From positions 22,681,558-22,745,557 of the forward strand of contig NC_088873.1 of the NCBI RefSeq assembly GCF_032884065.1: a DNA stretch of 64,000 nt. The letters are read 5' to 3'. A program made the position numbers and the translations under genes. This DNA is from Artemia franciscana. Taxonomy: Eukaryota; Arthropoda; Branchiopoda; Anostraca; Artemiidae. Below the pieces are notes generated by a model that saw nothing but the letters and a program-made list of their open reading frames with translations, ran no database searches and was not told where the DNA came from. Below, piece after piece: positions 24,028 through 37,200 of the stretch; position 1 is the stretch's first letter; the number at the start of each line of letters is the position of its first letter.

Positions 24028-24031
<4 letters not shown>
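23290..24031. other. Non-coding, probable retroelement debris
   Basis: No gene. GAGAGCAATATTCAATGATAG at about 23833 resembles GAAGAGCAATATTCAATTAT at 4871, so this is a dispersed repeat of unknown type. A G-run lies at 23562-23570. Confidence 0.35.

Positions 24032-24115
<84 letters not shown>
24032..24115. repeat. (AT)n microsatellite, about 42 units
   Basis: Uninterrupted alternating T and A over 84 bases, about 335 bp upstream of the TMEM64-like exon 1. A 19-T run follows at 24152-24170. Confidence 0.95.
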
Positions 24116-24117
<2 letters not shown>

Positions 24118-24420
24118 CTGGTATTTCATATGTAGGTGTTCTCACCAGGGATTTTTTTTTTTTTTTTTTTACACCAAGCCCTACTCTTGAGAATTCTAGA
24201 TTCTACTCTCCATTCTAAATCCAATACCTAAATTTCTAACACAAACTGAAAATGACACTTGAATATGTGTATAAAATAAAAAAAAGAAAAAAGGAAATTC
24301 AATATAGCTAAAGTTCTTAAAGGTAATTTTACAGGCTCAACAGCTTGAAGTAAAGCAACGTTTTAACAGATTACAAAATTGCTAATAGATTTGTCAATTA
24401 TTTATTTGTTTATGTTTTAG

Positions 24421-24450
24421 GCTAATTAATTGCACCTCAACAACTATAGA
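24421..24450 (+). other. Probable 5' UTR start of TMEM64-like exon, splice acceptor at 24420
   Basis: TTTATTTGTTTATGTTTTAG ends at 24420 and is a good acceptor 30 bp before the ATG at 24451. An upstream non-coding exon is therefore likely but was not located. Alternatively the N-terminus continues upstream, though there is no in-frame ATG between the acceptor and 24451. Confidence 0.45.
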
Positions 24451-24966
24451 ATGGATGGAAAGAATGGCAGAGTAACTCCAGATGTAGCCAACGAATCTAT
24501 TAATTGTAGCTGTTTGTCTCCTGGGACAGTATGCCAGCTACTTACATCTGTGTTTACCCTGAGTCTTTTGACATTTTTTGCCATTGAATTCAAAGAATAT
24601 GTATCCAGTTTGCTTTTATGGGCTGAATCTCTATCACCACCTATTATTTATTTAATATTTGTTATGATGTTTACCATTGTCTCTTTACCCTTCACATGGG
24701 GTTATATATTGCTAAATTTGGCATGTGGATTTTTATTTGGCATGGTAAATGGAATGTTAGTTGTAGTGACAACTGCCAGTATTGGTGTTTTAGTTTCACA
24801 TTTGACTGTGAAGTACTTTTGTGCAAAATGTATAGCAGAAAGATTGTTGAGTGGTGATATGTTCAAGGCTTTGCTGATGGTTATATCTGGCTCTGATTCG
24901 TTCAAAGTAGTTATGATTTCAAGGTTAACACCAATACCTTTTGGACTGCAGAATGCAGTATTTGCT
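24451..24966 (+). CDS. TMEM64: TMEM64-like coding exon 1
   Basis: 172 codons from MDGKNGRVTP to FGLQNAVFA. ATG at 24451 is the first in-frame ATG. The donor is GCT|GTAAGT at 24967. A further in-frame read to 24975 is only intron. Confidence 0.88.
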
Positions 24967-27900
24967 GTAAGTTAAGTCTTTGTAATTTATAACAATTTTT
25001 CAAAGTCTAAAAATTAGTGTTTTTGGCTTAGAGAATGTTTATTTAACTTAAGTTTTGTAGGCTAGATGAATTAAGGTTTTATTTGAAAATCCTGTGGTAA
25101 ATGATTTAAATTTGGAAAAGAATATACCTTCAGTTTGAGCTAAAATCTTTCAAAACCTTATGTAGTTTTGTTTAGATAAAAAAAAATTGACTGAAATTCA
25201 GGAGTAACATTAAAACTTGCTTAAAGAGTGAGGTATTAAAGAGTGAAAAGAGTGAAAATATGTAATAATTTCTGTTCGTTTAAAGTTAATGTTGTTCCTT
25301 ACTTTCAGGTGAAAAATCTTTCTTTTATTTAATTTTTGGTTGTTTTTTAAATAATGCTGTGAAATCTGGCTTCCCCTCCATAGAAAATTCCCTTCCCCCA
25401 TGAAAAATTTCTCAATTTAAATGATTTGGCCTGATGTGATCACCCCTGGGGAAAAAACAAATGAACTTACATCCATGATTGTTCTCACGGCAAAAAATAC
25501 AAATTCCACATTTCTCTATATAGGAGCTTGAAACCTCAACGGTTGGGTTCCCTGTTATGCTGGATCTGATGGAGTGATTTTCATTAATATTGCTTGATGT
25601 TTTAGGGGTGTTTCCCTCCTTTTTCAAAAAAATTGGCTAAATTTTCTCAGGCTCATAACTTTTGATGGCTACCATTAAATTTGATGAAATTCGAGTAAAT
25701 ACTGTTGAGTTCGATTCTTTTGATTTATCCATTGTTATTAAGACACTGTTTTTTTAGGATTTCGGTTACTATTGAGCTGCATTGCTCCTTACTTAAAGTT
25801 CATTACCATAAACTGTTTGATAGATATAAAATTGGAGACACTAAGATTCTCTATCTACCCCTCTTTCTCTCTTGCTTGTTTCATCCCTCCATGTCTCTCT
25901 TCTGGGAACTTTTTATCTTTTTGCTGTTAAGTTTTGTTCCAATTACTATAGAAATTTGTATTCCAAATTTATATTTGACTCTTAGTGAATGCTATGTTAT
26001 CATTTTTTTCTTTTAAAAACAAAAAATTTCTAATAGCTTTGAAGTTTGTAACATAAAGCATCAGCAAGATGAAGTACTGATTTTTTTCACTCATTGCTTT
26101 GGTTATTTTTCATTGTGGCAGCACTTCCATTGACAGAATTAACTGCAATTAAATATTTCCTTTTTAAATAGATTGTGTCAATATGAAAGTTTCAATGCTT
26201 ACGTAAGGTTAGTTGTGCTGGCATCCTGAAGATAGATCTGCCAATGAGAGAAAATAAAATTGACATTCAATAAATGCTATTGATAGAAATAGGATATTGG
26301 CTATCATTTCTATTAGCTGCAATTTATTACATAAGGGTTATTGTGAAGGCTGTAACAGAAGCGATTCAAAATCTTCCTCATTTGCTTCAACAACTCTAGA
26401 GTGCATACATTTTTTTTTGCCAATATTTGCTTTAATGATTAATCTAAGTGGATATTTGCATGAATTCAGGTCACATGAATGTAGGGGTCAATCCATTTGA
26501 TAAAGCTATTTCTGAAGAACATTCTTTTCTTTAAACTGACAGGTAATGAAGTTTTGTCTTGTTTCAGTCTGAATTTTTAGCTTGTTCTCTATGGAGTGGC
26601 CAAATACCAAAGATTCATCCAAAGGACCTCAACTTTTTCGCAAGAAAAAGTCAAATTTATTGGCCTAAAAACTTAGCTGTCTTCTCAATTGACCCCCCCT
26701 CCTCTCTTTCTCCAGACCTTCCCTAACACTAAAAACTGTATGCACCTATGAGCAAACACTTTTCTGTAATTTTTGTTCTTTATAGCAGGTTTGTGACAAC
26801 CTGTATGGTTTCGTTTTTTGTAGATTATTCTTAATCTGTCTACTACCTTTTTAGGTAAGTCCATTATCCATTAAAAGCTATTTGTGTGCAACTGCAATCG
26901 GATTGCTGCCAACTCAGGTGATTAATGTGTATCTGGGATCAACTGTTCGCTCTATGCAGGATGTTTTAACTGATTCCAATACAGCCACCACTGGATACTT
27001 CGTTTTTGCTGTGCAGGTAAAATACACACTGTATCTGAAATCGAGGATTCTGTATTTAAGAGGATTAAATACATTTTTGATTGTTTCAAACATAAATACA
27101 GCACCCAAATATGGATAAAACTCAAGCGTTTCCTAGTGCATTCATGAACTAGATTATGACCCGTGTATTGACCAAGATTGTTCAGCAATTATTAAAAGGT
27201 TGTGTATTAATTGAAAAACTGGACCACTGACAAGTAAGGGATACTAGTAAGGGTTCTGTAAGCTAGCATCACAAAAAGTTTTCCAATTTTATTGAAATAT
27301 TGCATCTTTCAGTATTCAACATAATTTAGTAAAGGTTTTATTATTGAACACAGGTACCCAGAGATCCATACTTTGAGGGAGGGCGGGTGGGGTGTGTTTC
27401 CTTTGTGGGTTCAAAATGGGGTATAATTAAGAAATGTTTTTGCAATTTTCTGGGGTATGATCCTTCAGAAAAATATCAGGAGGGAATCTCCAATTAGAAA
27501 TAAAACCTAATAAGCCATTACCAGAAGGCAATAAACTAGCAGATGTGCATGGCCTGCAGAATCATGTCTGGGCCATTACTTGTTACAAATAGGGCTAGCT
27601 TTTACTTCTTCATCTAGTTCGATTTGATTGAACAGCTTGCTTGCTAGATGTCACAGTGATAATAGAGATCAGCTTCAGGATCACTTTCTTAATAGGGGTC
27701 AGCTCCTTCCCCTATTCGTTAGTAGGGACTAGGAGATTAGCTTTTGCTTTCCGTTAAGTTTGGTTGATGCCTGAAGACCCCTTCTGCAAGATAGTGGATG
27801 CACGTAATTTAGGGTTTGCTGTCACCTAACAAGGTTGAATAAGTCCTGAACTCTGAAAATCACAATAACACAATTAACTGCTGCATTCGGATTAGGTTTG

Positions 27901-30900
27901 GTCGGAGATATTACTGTTCGTTCTTGTTCATGTTCTGATGACAAGAATAGGTCTGGAAACCAAAAAGACGGTAGCTATTACTTCCCCTCGAGAATGTTTG
28001 AAATCCAACAACTCCTCCTGATATATATTCTAATGACAAGATGTTAGGGACTCTCTCCCTAAAACACTGGATTGGCTCCTGGTAGCTAAAATACATTGGT
28101 AACCAGATGGTCAGATATGATACTAGCTTTTACTTCCTGCCAAGTCTAGTTAAGATCCAACAACTTCTTGTGGTAGATTGTCTAATCAGATAATCCAAAG
28201 ACCTTCCTCCCCACGCATAGATTGAAAACTCAAACCCAGAAGAGACTCAGAATTGGGATCTAAAGTTCTTGAGGAGATAACTCCGTATTTTACACAGGTT
28301 TGACATTACATTGCTCCCCATTAAGTTCACTTTTGGAGCTGAAAGAGTCGTTTTAGTTCTTTCTTATATTCAGTAGGCCATATAAAAAGAAGAAAAATTG
28401 GGAAACTACTAGAAACATGGCAAACTTGGTAGGGATTTATTAAACTTTTCGCCTGTGTTTTGTGATCCCACCTTGGAGAAAAGTAGTGTTACTCTACTAG
28501 GAAAAGATGAATATTAAGCTAAAAAATCGTTTTTTTCTTGTAAACGCAATCTTTTTTCTTCTTATTAATTTTTACTGATCTTTTAAAACTTTAGGAAGCT
28601 TGCAAATTTACCATATAGTTTCCTAATTAAGACAGTTTGTGTAGTGACTTATCATAACTACTCATGACAATTGGAGGACTATCTAAGGAAAGGTCCTAAA
28701 TGATTAAATGTTAACAATTAAGTATCATTAAGGTTGAAGTATGACTGTCCAAAATTAGGCCATATTTGCAGAGAGTCTTTGAGTTTCGCCGGGCCTTAAG
28801 CATCACTCTGTTCTCTAATTGATTTTGGCCTTTAAAATTGACAGCAGAACTCAGAAATTTTGATCAAATGAGTTCCAATCCAAATTCCAGCAACCGTCCT
28901 ATCTGAATTATGGTCCCGGGGGGGGGGGGGGGAGAGAAAGGAATAATGCATGGGATACCAAGTGCAAAGTAATTTCTGATTTTCATCTAAATTAGCACTT
29001 GTGGATATAAAAGGTCATTGATTAGAAATCCCAGAGTACTACTGAAATGTACAATTCCAAAGCTATACTGCTGTTGTTGGATTATGTTATTCCTTTTCTG
29101 CCTGATAAATTAATTTCATGAATTAAATTATAAACTTTTGATATTTGCTGAAGATAATTGCGCAAAAACTATGGGTGACTGAAACATTTACATTCAAATT
29201 TTATATAAAGTCTAAATTGCAATTCAATACTTTAGTCCTTATTAGAAATTGTTTTATAAGAGAGATTTCGAATATTCGTACAATTAACGTATCAATTCTA
29301 AAGAAAGAGAATTAGTTGAAAAAGGTTGAAAATAGTTTCTGAAGGCAAAGTAAAAAGTGATATCAACACCTAAAATGAGCAGAGGTAGGTCAGAATTGAA
29401 AAAAAAACAAACAACTTTGATTATTACGAATGAACAAGTGGAACGTAAAACGAGCAAACCTAAAACAAATGGTAAGTCAAACCTAAAATGAAAATAAATT
29501 ACCACAAATAAGGGAAGGGTTACCTTCTCCCTATATAAACCTATGGCATTTTAGGTACACTCTATCAAAGGGAAACGTTATTTCGTCAAAATTTCTGCTT
29601 TTAATTCCCTTCAATTCTATAGTTTTGAAAATTGTTGATTAATTAGAATTACTAGAATGTTAATTGACAATTTGAAATTAATTTTTTTAAACTTTATGCC
29701 CCCTCCTCTTCCCTTAGAGGGGGGGAGGTGGCAACGCAAATCTCGTTTGTTATAATCGCTATTCCCTTTAAGTTTGACTTTCCGTATGACCGTTTTTGGT
29801 TTTATATTTTATTATTGCTCTTTCATCTTGAGAACTTTTTTTAATAGGCTTTTATAGGATTTAATCTCTTATAGGATTTTTCTCTGTTTGTCTCTCTTCT
29901 CTGGTCTGTGTTAATACCGACTTATTGCTTAAAGTCAATGTGTCAGTCAATTGCTTTGATTCAAAAGTGCATTGTTTAGTGTCAGAATATCAAATTTCAC
30001 AGCTTCGGTTTCATTTGGCATCTTAAAGCAAAGGTTGTCGAATGTCCATGGGTTTTCTGCCTAACAGATTGGCCGGGGAGGGGGAGGTATTTGAAGTGAA
30101 CATTTATGTGGTTGTTTTGATTTTATCTATTTTTTGCTTGAAAAATTCTCATAAATGAAAGTGAAGGATTCACGAAACTAAACTGAGCGTATGCCATGGC
30201 AGGGGGAAAGGAGTATCCCTGGCATAGGCCTTGATCTGCAGTTGGCCGCTTTCTCAAACACGAGTGAACAATGAAGTGGCATTTCTACTACATTTATCTA
30301 AACATTAGCTCTAAAGAGCATTTTTTTTTCACCTTGGATATTCGGTCTGGGATCGCTCTCATTCATTAACCCCCTCCACCTAAAGTTGTCTGAAGACCCC
30401 TCCTGTGATGAAACATGTAAAACATCCTGTTTTTGGTTTTAAGCTCCTCCCCGTCACTCTAGAAAGATTGATCACCCTCCTCCCCAAGGGTTGCGCCTGA
30501 GTGCGCTTCTGATTTCTGTGTTAATTAATTTTACCCTCTTTATTGTGATAAAAAAGAGGATAGGTGAAAGATTCTCGCGCAGAGCTTATGCAAGGAGTTC
30601 TTGTGAAAAATTTAGAGAAAAAACATTATATGGTGCCCAAAGACATTGACCGCTGAGTCTGAGAACCTACTTTTCACTCATCACCTCATTTTCCGGTTTG
30701 CCAAATACCTTTTCCGTCTCTCACCCAAGACTAGAAATGCAAAGCTTATAAGATAATGTAATATATTACTGACCTTGCCTTTGTCATAAATCTGTACGTC
30801 ATCCTAAATGCTATGCATCCGTGTCAAACTGAGTAAAAAATTCAAAAAATTTTATGGTTGCGGTTATTTAAATCATGGCCAATAATGCTGCAGCTGTGAC

Positions 30901-31260
30901 ATTTTAAAAATTGTCTCTTATTAATTTTAGATATCTGAAAATACTAATTGAATGAAGTTTTTAAACAATTTAGAAGAGGGACTTCCTTATCCTGAAATCA
31001 CTAAAAATTTGTGGATCTCTTTTTCTTGCATTTTAAATAAGCAATAAAGGGTGACTTATCTTGTTGCTGTTAGAGCATAGTATTTTTGATCTTTGTTTTA
31101 GGTAAAAGAAGGGAAAAAGTAAATATTATAAAATGTATTTCAATTTTAGGTGATGATAAGCATGCTGTTGATGATGTTCGTCCTTCGGAAAGCAAAAATA
31201 GAGCTGAATAAAATGGTTCAAAAAAATACTTTGAGCTCTTCGATTGAAAATGTGATCTAA
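24451..31260 (+). CDS. TMEM64: TMEM64-like VTT (DedA/SNARE-associated) domain membrane protein
   Basis: Exons 24451-24966, 26855-27016 and 31150-31260 (TAA at 31258-31260) join in phase 0 to 262 residues. Hydrophobic segments lie near residues 27-46, 60-80, 84-108 and 110-125, with a last one at 220-237. Family signatures: FTWGYILLNLACGFLFG (81-97), VVMISRLTPIPFGLQNAVF (153-171), then AIGLLPTQVINVYLGSTVRS in exon 2 and GYFVFAVQ before the last segment. These match vertebrate TMEM64 closely (PCGWGYIVLNVAAGYLYG, ARLTPIPFGLQNAVF, GLLPTQ.LN.YLGTT in memory). TMEM64 is an ER/endomembrane protein linked to SERCA2 calcium handling and Wnt signalling, and related VTT proteins are lipid scramblases. 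The long N-terminus of mammalian TMEM64 (about 380 aa) is absent. Confidence 0.9.
24967..26854 (+). other. TMEM64-like intron 1
   Basis: A 1888-bp intron with donor GTAAGT and acceptor CTACTACCTTTTTAG. It contains a minus-orientation copy of the dispersed repeat family described at 25190-25830. No coding exon is seen. Confidence 0.7.
25190..25830 (-). repeat. Dispersed repeat family copy, minus orientation
   Basis: Its blocks match other copies in the window: GTAATAATTTCTGTTCGTTT with TTGTTCCTTACTTTCAGGTG (compare 40855-40900), AAATTCCACATTTCTCTATA...GGAGCTTGAAACC (inverse of 38355-38400 and 50195-50235), TTTTCTCAGGCTCATAACTT (inverse of 38240-38262), and TGAGCTGCATTGCTCCTTAC (inverse of 38100-38125). 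Diverged and internally deleted. No ORF, so probably a non-autonomous element. Confidence 0.65.
26855..27016 (+). CDS. TMEM64: TMEM64-like coding exon 2, starts GTAAGT
   Basis: 54 codons, phase 0 at both ends: VSPLSIKSYLCATAIGLLPT through TATTGYFVFAVQ. The acceptor CCTTTTTAG is followed directly by GTAAGT, a perfect donor hexamer, so the exon 1-exon 2 junction recreates a donor. The exon's own donor is GTAAAA at 27017. The region is conserved in TMEM64, so it is a genuine exon. Confidence 0.88.
27590..28200. repeat. Diverged tandem repeat in TMEM64-like intron 2
   Basis: A CTAGCTTTTACTTCCT-like start followed by AAGTCTAGTT and GATCCAACAACTTCTT recurs near 27595, 27737, 27966 and 28119, spaced 142, 229 and 153 bp. 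The units are heavily diverged, so the number and length of the original unit (~145-150 bp) are approximate. Confidence 0.5.
28918..28932. repeat. Poly-G run, 15 bases
   Basis: Fifteen uninterrupted G after TCCC, then GAGAGAAAG. It lies inside TMEM64-like intron 2. Length may be unreliable in the assembly. Confidence 0.85.
31150..31260 (+). CDS. TMEM64: TMEM64-like coding exon 3 and stop
   Basis: 36 codons plus TAA: VMISMLLMMFVLRKAKIELN then KMVQKNTLSSSIENVI. The start finishes the last hydrophobic segment, and the Lys-rich end is cytosolic or lumenal tail. The acceptor TTCAATTTTAG is at 31149. Confidence 0.85.
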   Translation: MMISMLLMMFVLRKAKIELNKMVQKNTLSSSIENVI

Positions 31261-34200
31261 TCCTATTTGTTCATTCCTTGTAACGTATATATTAATCAAG
31301 TAATGCTAGTGATGGACTGTACATGATTGATATTGCTGATATTCTTTAGTAATAGTAGTTAACATGTTGTTCAATTTTGTGTCAAAACTATGCCTTGAAA
31401 GGTGGTGAAACTAGATATTTAAGGCAGCTGTTACGAATTTTGACAAAAATTCAACTGTTTTTTTTTTCTGAACACTACTAGATTATAGTTGTTATAAACT
31501 GCAAGAAAATATCTTGGCTTTTTTTTTATTCCAGAAGCATTGGCCGTAAATTGACCTAGTTGCATTTTTACTGTTTTCACAGAATTAATTATCCGTTTAA
31601 AAATGCTTTCTTAACTTCGTTTAAAACATCATTCATTACAATTTTTTGTTGTTGACTCTAGATTCATTACAATTGACTCTAGTTCGGCATTGTGTAGTGA
31701 CATGCATGGGAGGTGTAGCATAAGTGGGAGACAGTAACAACGGCAATCAAAAGGGGTAAAATTAACCTTGACTTGATGCCCATTTAATTGGACAAACTGT
31801 CTTGGCTTTTTCTACAATTGGGCCATGACTTGACTTTTCCCACAACTATTCCCTTCTCAATTCAAAAATCAACTTTTTAATTCAAAAATATTTTTTCATA
31901 AATGAAAAATGCCATCATAATTGACCCCTACTGATTGCATTTGGCATTGATACACATTCAAGTTGTCCAGAATAATCCCAACCAAATGTTCACAATCAAT
32001 GCTGTACTTGGATTATTCTTGAATCTGGGTCACATAGATTCTTCACTACTGAACTTTAAAAATTGATACTCTAACGATTCCCCTGTGTCCTTTCTTTTTC
32101 TTAATGTCGCCGTTGTTACGGTTGTAAATCACATTGCAATTTAATCCGTTTTCAAGTCAGAAAAAAATCACATAGTAATAATAAAATTATATCACAAAAA
32201 ATTAGTAGCTTAATCTATACCATAGGGAACTCCAAAGAATGAGGATGTGGTACTTTTCGTTTACTAACATTGTTTTGCAGTATCTGAGATTAGACGTGGG
32301 ATGCGATTTTTATTGTAAAACATTTTCGTTTCTGATTTGTCATTGGTTATTGCAATAGCCTGCAAAATATTTTCTGGTGCTAAAAGTGTTAGTCTCACAA
32401 CTCCCAATGCATTTTTAACTATGTATGAGATGTCTTACCACAACGATCTATTCCTTGTTGTCAAAGCTTGTAAATTGTTCAGTTTAACCAGAAATGCGAC
32501 ATGACCATGGGAACAATGGGTATGAAGAATTAAAATCTGACATGTTGAACAAAGCCTTTCATTATACCCCCAACGAAAACATTTTTTCGAAGTAATTTTG
32601 AATTATCTAAAAGTAAGATACAGCTTTCCTTTTAAAGTCGGTTGAGTCTTCGGCTGGCTTTTAAATTATAAACAACGTCTTTTCAGAAACCGTTATTTTT
32701 CGAGATTTAAAGAGGTTTGCTTCTGTACCCACTTAAGACAAAGCACTGTACCTGTTACCAACGGGCTTCCATTCACTGGAACTATCTTATCCGCGTTTCT
32801 TATCGTCAGTTCATGAATCATTACCGGCAGTTCTTTTATTATTTTTTAGTGGCTGCAGGCAGATTTACTGAAAACAAGAACATTAGGAGAATTAAAGCTG
32901 AAACGATAGTATTGTTTATTTAAAAATTTACAGCGTCCACTTAATAATGATGTATGTTTCTTTAATTTTAGTGGTCTATGTTTAAGACAAATTGTCTTTG
33001 TTTAAAGTCAAAACCATGTTTTGGGGGGGTTGCTATTTTAACCATTACCCAACGCCTTATTTTGTCGGATTTGGATTATTTATTAGTGAAATATAGCTGT
33101 TTGGCTCTGGAATAGCTGTTTGACTCTGGAAACCGATCCTTTTACTGTTTTACATTAATAAGGTAGATGTAACTAAAGAAATGCACATATAATCAATTGT
33201 AAAGGTCGTGTCCAAGTTCGGATTCCACAATAGATCTGTTGAGCATTAAAAAGAAAATAAGTTAAACTCGATAAGATGAAAGAGTTGATCCCAGTTTAAC
33301 AAAGATGGTTTATAAACTATCTTAGTTCAAGACAAGCCTTGGTTCAGATGTACCAAATCTCCACTTATTGTTTGTCAAAAATTCCATTTTAACACTTAGA
33401 GCCGCTTCTAACTAGTAATTGAATTAATGTACCTTTTTTCAGTCTCAGAACTTTAAAGGTCATTAAATTTTGCTCTAAAATCTTCAAAAATGTATCCTTC
33501 CGTAACTATCTAAAGCATGTGTGCACAAACTGGCTCAGCTTAGGTGCATTCATACATGTCTTTTGCGAAGAATAACAATAAGTGTAAAGTTGTGTTTCGT
33601 TCTTTTTACTTTAAAGCTTCACAAATAAAATACACAAAAATAAATTTAAATAGTTGTCCTCTTTGAACCAGAACAAATACTAACGTTGTTGATTGATAAG
33701 GCAGACACTATGGCCAACAAAATATTTAGTGTTTCAAAAACTATTTCATCTTCCAAAATAGCATTTCGCTGCTTATTTTTGCATAAACAATTTTACTATG
33801 AATATTGGATATTCACTTATCATTATCAACTGTAAAAACCATATTGTCTTGGAATTAGTAATACTGGCAAGGAAATAATTTGGAAAAAACATTTGATATC
33901 TACTTCTTTAATTGTCTCGTTTTTTTTTTCGCGGAAAGAGCCATTGGCTCTCATTCTCAGGAGTTGAATAAGCCTGAACTTAAAAGAATGAACTGATCAT
34001 CGAGTTTTTTTTTGTTTAAAAGGTAGTAATTGCTGAATGGCCATTATTTACGAAATTCGGACAACAATTAGTCTTATATTTGACGTTTTGGCCAACACTA
34101 ACTTTGAACTTGGGTATTGAATGGAAAGATTGTTAGGCCAGTAAATGCCAAAGATGTAGTATACACTTAATGAATATTGCTGAAATATAATGTACATTTA

Positions 34201-37200
34201 TTTTATTATCTGTTAATGTTATTGTTGTGTATATTCAAAAAGGACTTTATGTGCAGAGAGGTATGTGGACAATAAGTTCCACTCCTAGAAATCTTGTGAT
34301 TTTTCTATAATTTCTTTAAATTGCCTGTTGTTTCCTGTTTTGATAAATTTGGGCCCTTCTGAAATAAATATCTGCGTTTGTATATGTGCTCAACCGTTAT
34401 ATCTGGTGCCTTACTTTAAATGGAATCCATTGAGAGGGTGCTTGGGTAAAGATTGGTAATTTTTGAACGATGTTCACCAATTAGTCACACTGAAAACAGC
34501 TACTCGAATCATTTTAAAATTTACCCTAGCTATAGTTGTAGGAGGGTTTCCTTGGAATTTATGTACTGTCACCGTCTGGCTTGTTTCAGGTATGGTTTTA
34601 TTCACCAATCAGGGAGACACACATGATAGAAAAAATGGTAAAAAAGAAATAGCTAAGATCTCAAAGAAGGAACATTTACCAGTAGTTCAAAGAAATTACT
34701 CAGCCGGCGAAAAAAAAAACAAACAATTCCACAAAGTCTTCCAGCCAGCCGCGCTCACGGCTAAGAAACTATTATACGCAAAAACCCGTTTGAAATAGAA
34801 AAATTGAAAACTAAACTGAAAAATACAACAGAGGAAAAAGTAATCTAATTTGAATTAAACAGAGATTCAGATTTGAAGCTCGAATTCTTTTAATGCTGAG
34901 AATCGTTAATTTCCTCCACTATAAAACCACTTTTCTCGTCCCTTTAGCAGAGTTTATTGTTATGTCAAGACAGTGTATTCTTGGTGGGCGTCTACATTTT
35001 AAGAGAATTCTTCTGTATTAATTAATTAAACTGATTGTAAGTGCAAAGCTCCATAGCGAGGGGGACTTTTAAGACCATTCAAATTATGCTTATAACCAGC
35101 CAGGCTTGCGAGAGAATATAACTAGAAACAACGATTAATTTTCATAAGCAAAGAATAAAAATATATATTTGTGATTCCCCATCCTTGTAGAGCTTTTTCA
35201 TTTCTTTGTTGGTACGCTGGATTCTTCGTATAGTCAAATAACATATAAATGATCCCGTATTCATACAGCTATCATTATCGTTGAAGGTACTTTGAAACAA
35301 AAAATCATAATTTAGTAGGAGACAATTTTTCGAGTGCATACCAATATTTTTAGTGGCAGTGCATACCAATATTTTTAGTGGCAGTTTTAAAATCGCACGG
35401 ATACTTCTGTTATTAAGCTTTTTCAAATAAGCTTTATTTTTATGTGAAAGTTTAATATCTATTGATCTTTCAATGTTCCTTTTTTTATAATCTTGTTTTC
35501 CAATAAGTTTTGCTGTAGCTTGAATCTGGAATTGATCGTTGAAGTTAGTATTAACTCACTTCAGGTATTATTAATATATCGTCAAAACCGTCCACACTAT
35601 TTAGTGAAAGTACGACAATTGACAAAATATTAATGTTGTTGTTTCTTACGTAAGAAATTATCGAAAGCCGAACTACTTTTCCATCAACCGGATGACTAAT
35701 AATGAAAGACAAATTTTGAATCGGTTTTTTAAATAACAGCAGGCAAAACTAAAAAAAATTACAAATTGGATGGATACTTCGGCCATATATTCAATGGTCA
35801 TCAGTATAAAGTAAAAAAAAGAAATAGTTGAAAATCCTAAGCGACAAAATTTGAAAACTTTACATTTTCGATAAGATCAAGCACAAGATTGTATCGCTTG
35901 ATAGAGCTGAGATTCCTTTCAAAACACATTGGAAATTATGATTTGATTAATATTTCAGCCATTTTTCCTATTGGCGAGTTTGTAGTACGAATTCGGATAA
36001 TTGATCAACGACAGGCTAAACAATAAAATAACTGAAACAACAGTCACGTGTAATTAGTCCGAATTTTGAAAAGTCAACTACAAAATTGTCTAGTGCGTCT
36101 TTAAAATGGCAAACCGTTATCATGGCTTGCAAACCTTGGGTTGGAAGTTTCGCAAAAATTTGTAAAGAGAATTATGTATAAAGAAAAACTATATGTAGTT
36201 TTTCAAGCCATGTCAAATCCCAAAGCCTCAAACTCCTTGGACCATGATTTGAAAAACACCATTCAAAGGAATATCTCTTAGATTTCTGTAAATCACTGAG
36301 AATATTTTTAACTTTGTTTGACATTCTTACAAATCATCAAATTTTATAATTAACCTTTGTGCTGATGTATCTACAAATGTTCCCTTTTTTGGTATTGCTT
36401 GTATCCAAAATCAGCATAGAAGTAAGCATTTTCCTTCTCCTGAAATCTGTCTACTCATGAAGCCTAAGTTTTCCTTTACCTGAAGTCTAATAAGTCAAAT
36501 CCTTCCAACATCATAAACATCCGACACTGTGAAATGTCATTGCCCAGTCTGAACTTTTTCCCAACATGTTTTTGTATAAACTTCATTTTATGTGATTGTG
36601 AAGTTTATAGTTTCATTCGATTGGTGGATTCATTTTGTTGTAAAGAAGTCTTTCTGTGACATTCTAGCGTTCAATTTTATTTAATCACGTTCGATTTTTC
36701 GCATAATACTTTGTTTTATTTATTTCTAATTTATTGAAACTTTGTTCATTATTAATGAGATATATGTCGTCATAACCGAAGCCAATTGGGCTTATCTTAT
36801 TCCGTTAAAGAAGGGAATATGAAATGAGGTCTTAATGCTTTTCATCGGCTTTTTCAATTTTAAAATTAATGCAACAGATAAGATTATAAGAATTACAGTT
36901 TGCTGGTGAAAATATGGTTTTAGGCCCCACCCCTTTTATACCTTTTGCGAAAGGTAAGGAAGATGAATACTTGATGTGTGAAAAGTGTTAAGCCCACCTG
37001 CTGTTTTCGGGAATGGCGAAATGTAGGCTACATATATATCGGTTCATGTACGTTCCTAAGTAGCTAAAACAATATCTTTCTACTTTTCTATATTTCGAGA
37101 AATAGATTATCTAAAATATAGATTATGGAATGTGCTCAATTAAGTTGTAGTGTCTGTTACTATTTTTCTTAATAAAGATAATTCAGTAGTTACATGTGAC

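Larger units (their letters stand above)
27017..31149 (+). other. TMEM64-like intron 2
   Basis: A 4133-bp intron that ends AATTTCAATTTTAG... at 31149. It contains the diverged tandem repeat at 27590-28200 and a G15 run at 28918-28932. No coding exon is visible between. Confidence 0.65.

Noticed and set aside
27932-27962. CTGATGA...GGAAACC resembling a hammerhead ribozyme core
   Set aside because: The stretch between the two motifs does not form a convincing stem II, and stems I and III and a cleavage site were not found.
34463-34798. 111-codon plus ORF with a hydrophobic N-terminus and a Lys-rich C-terminus
   Set aside because: No recognisable domain, start context or neighbouring exon. Likely chance in AT-rich DNA.
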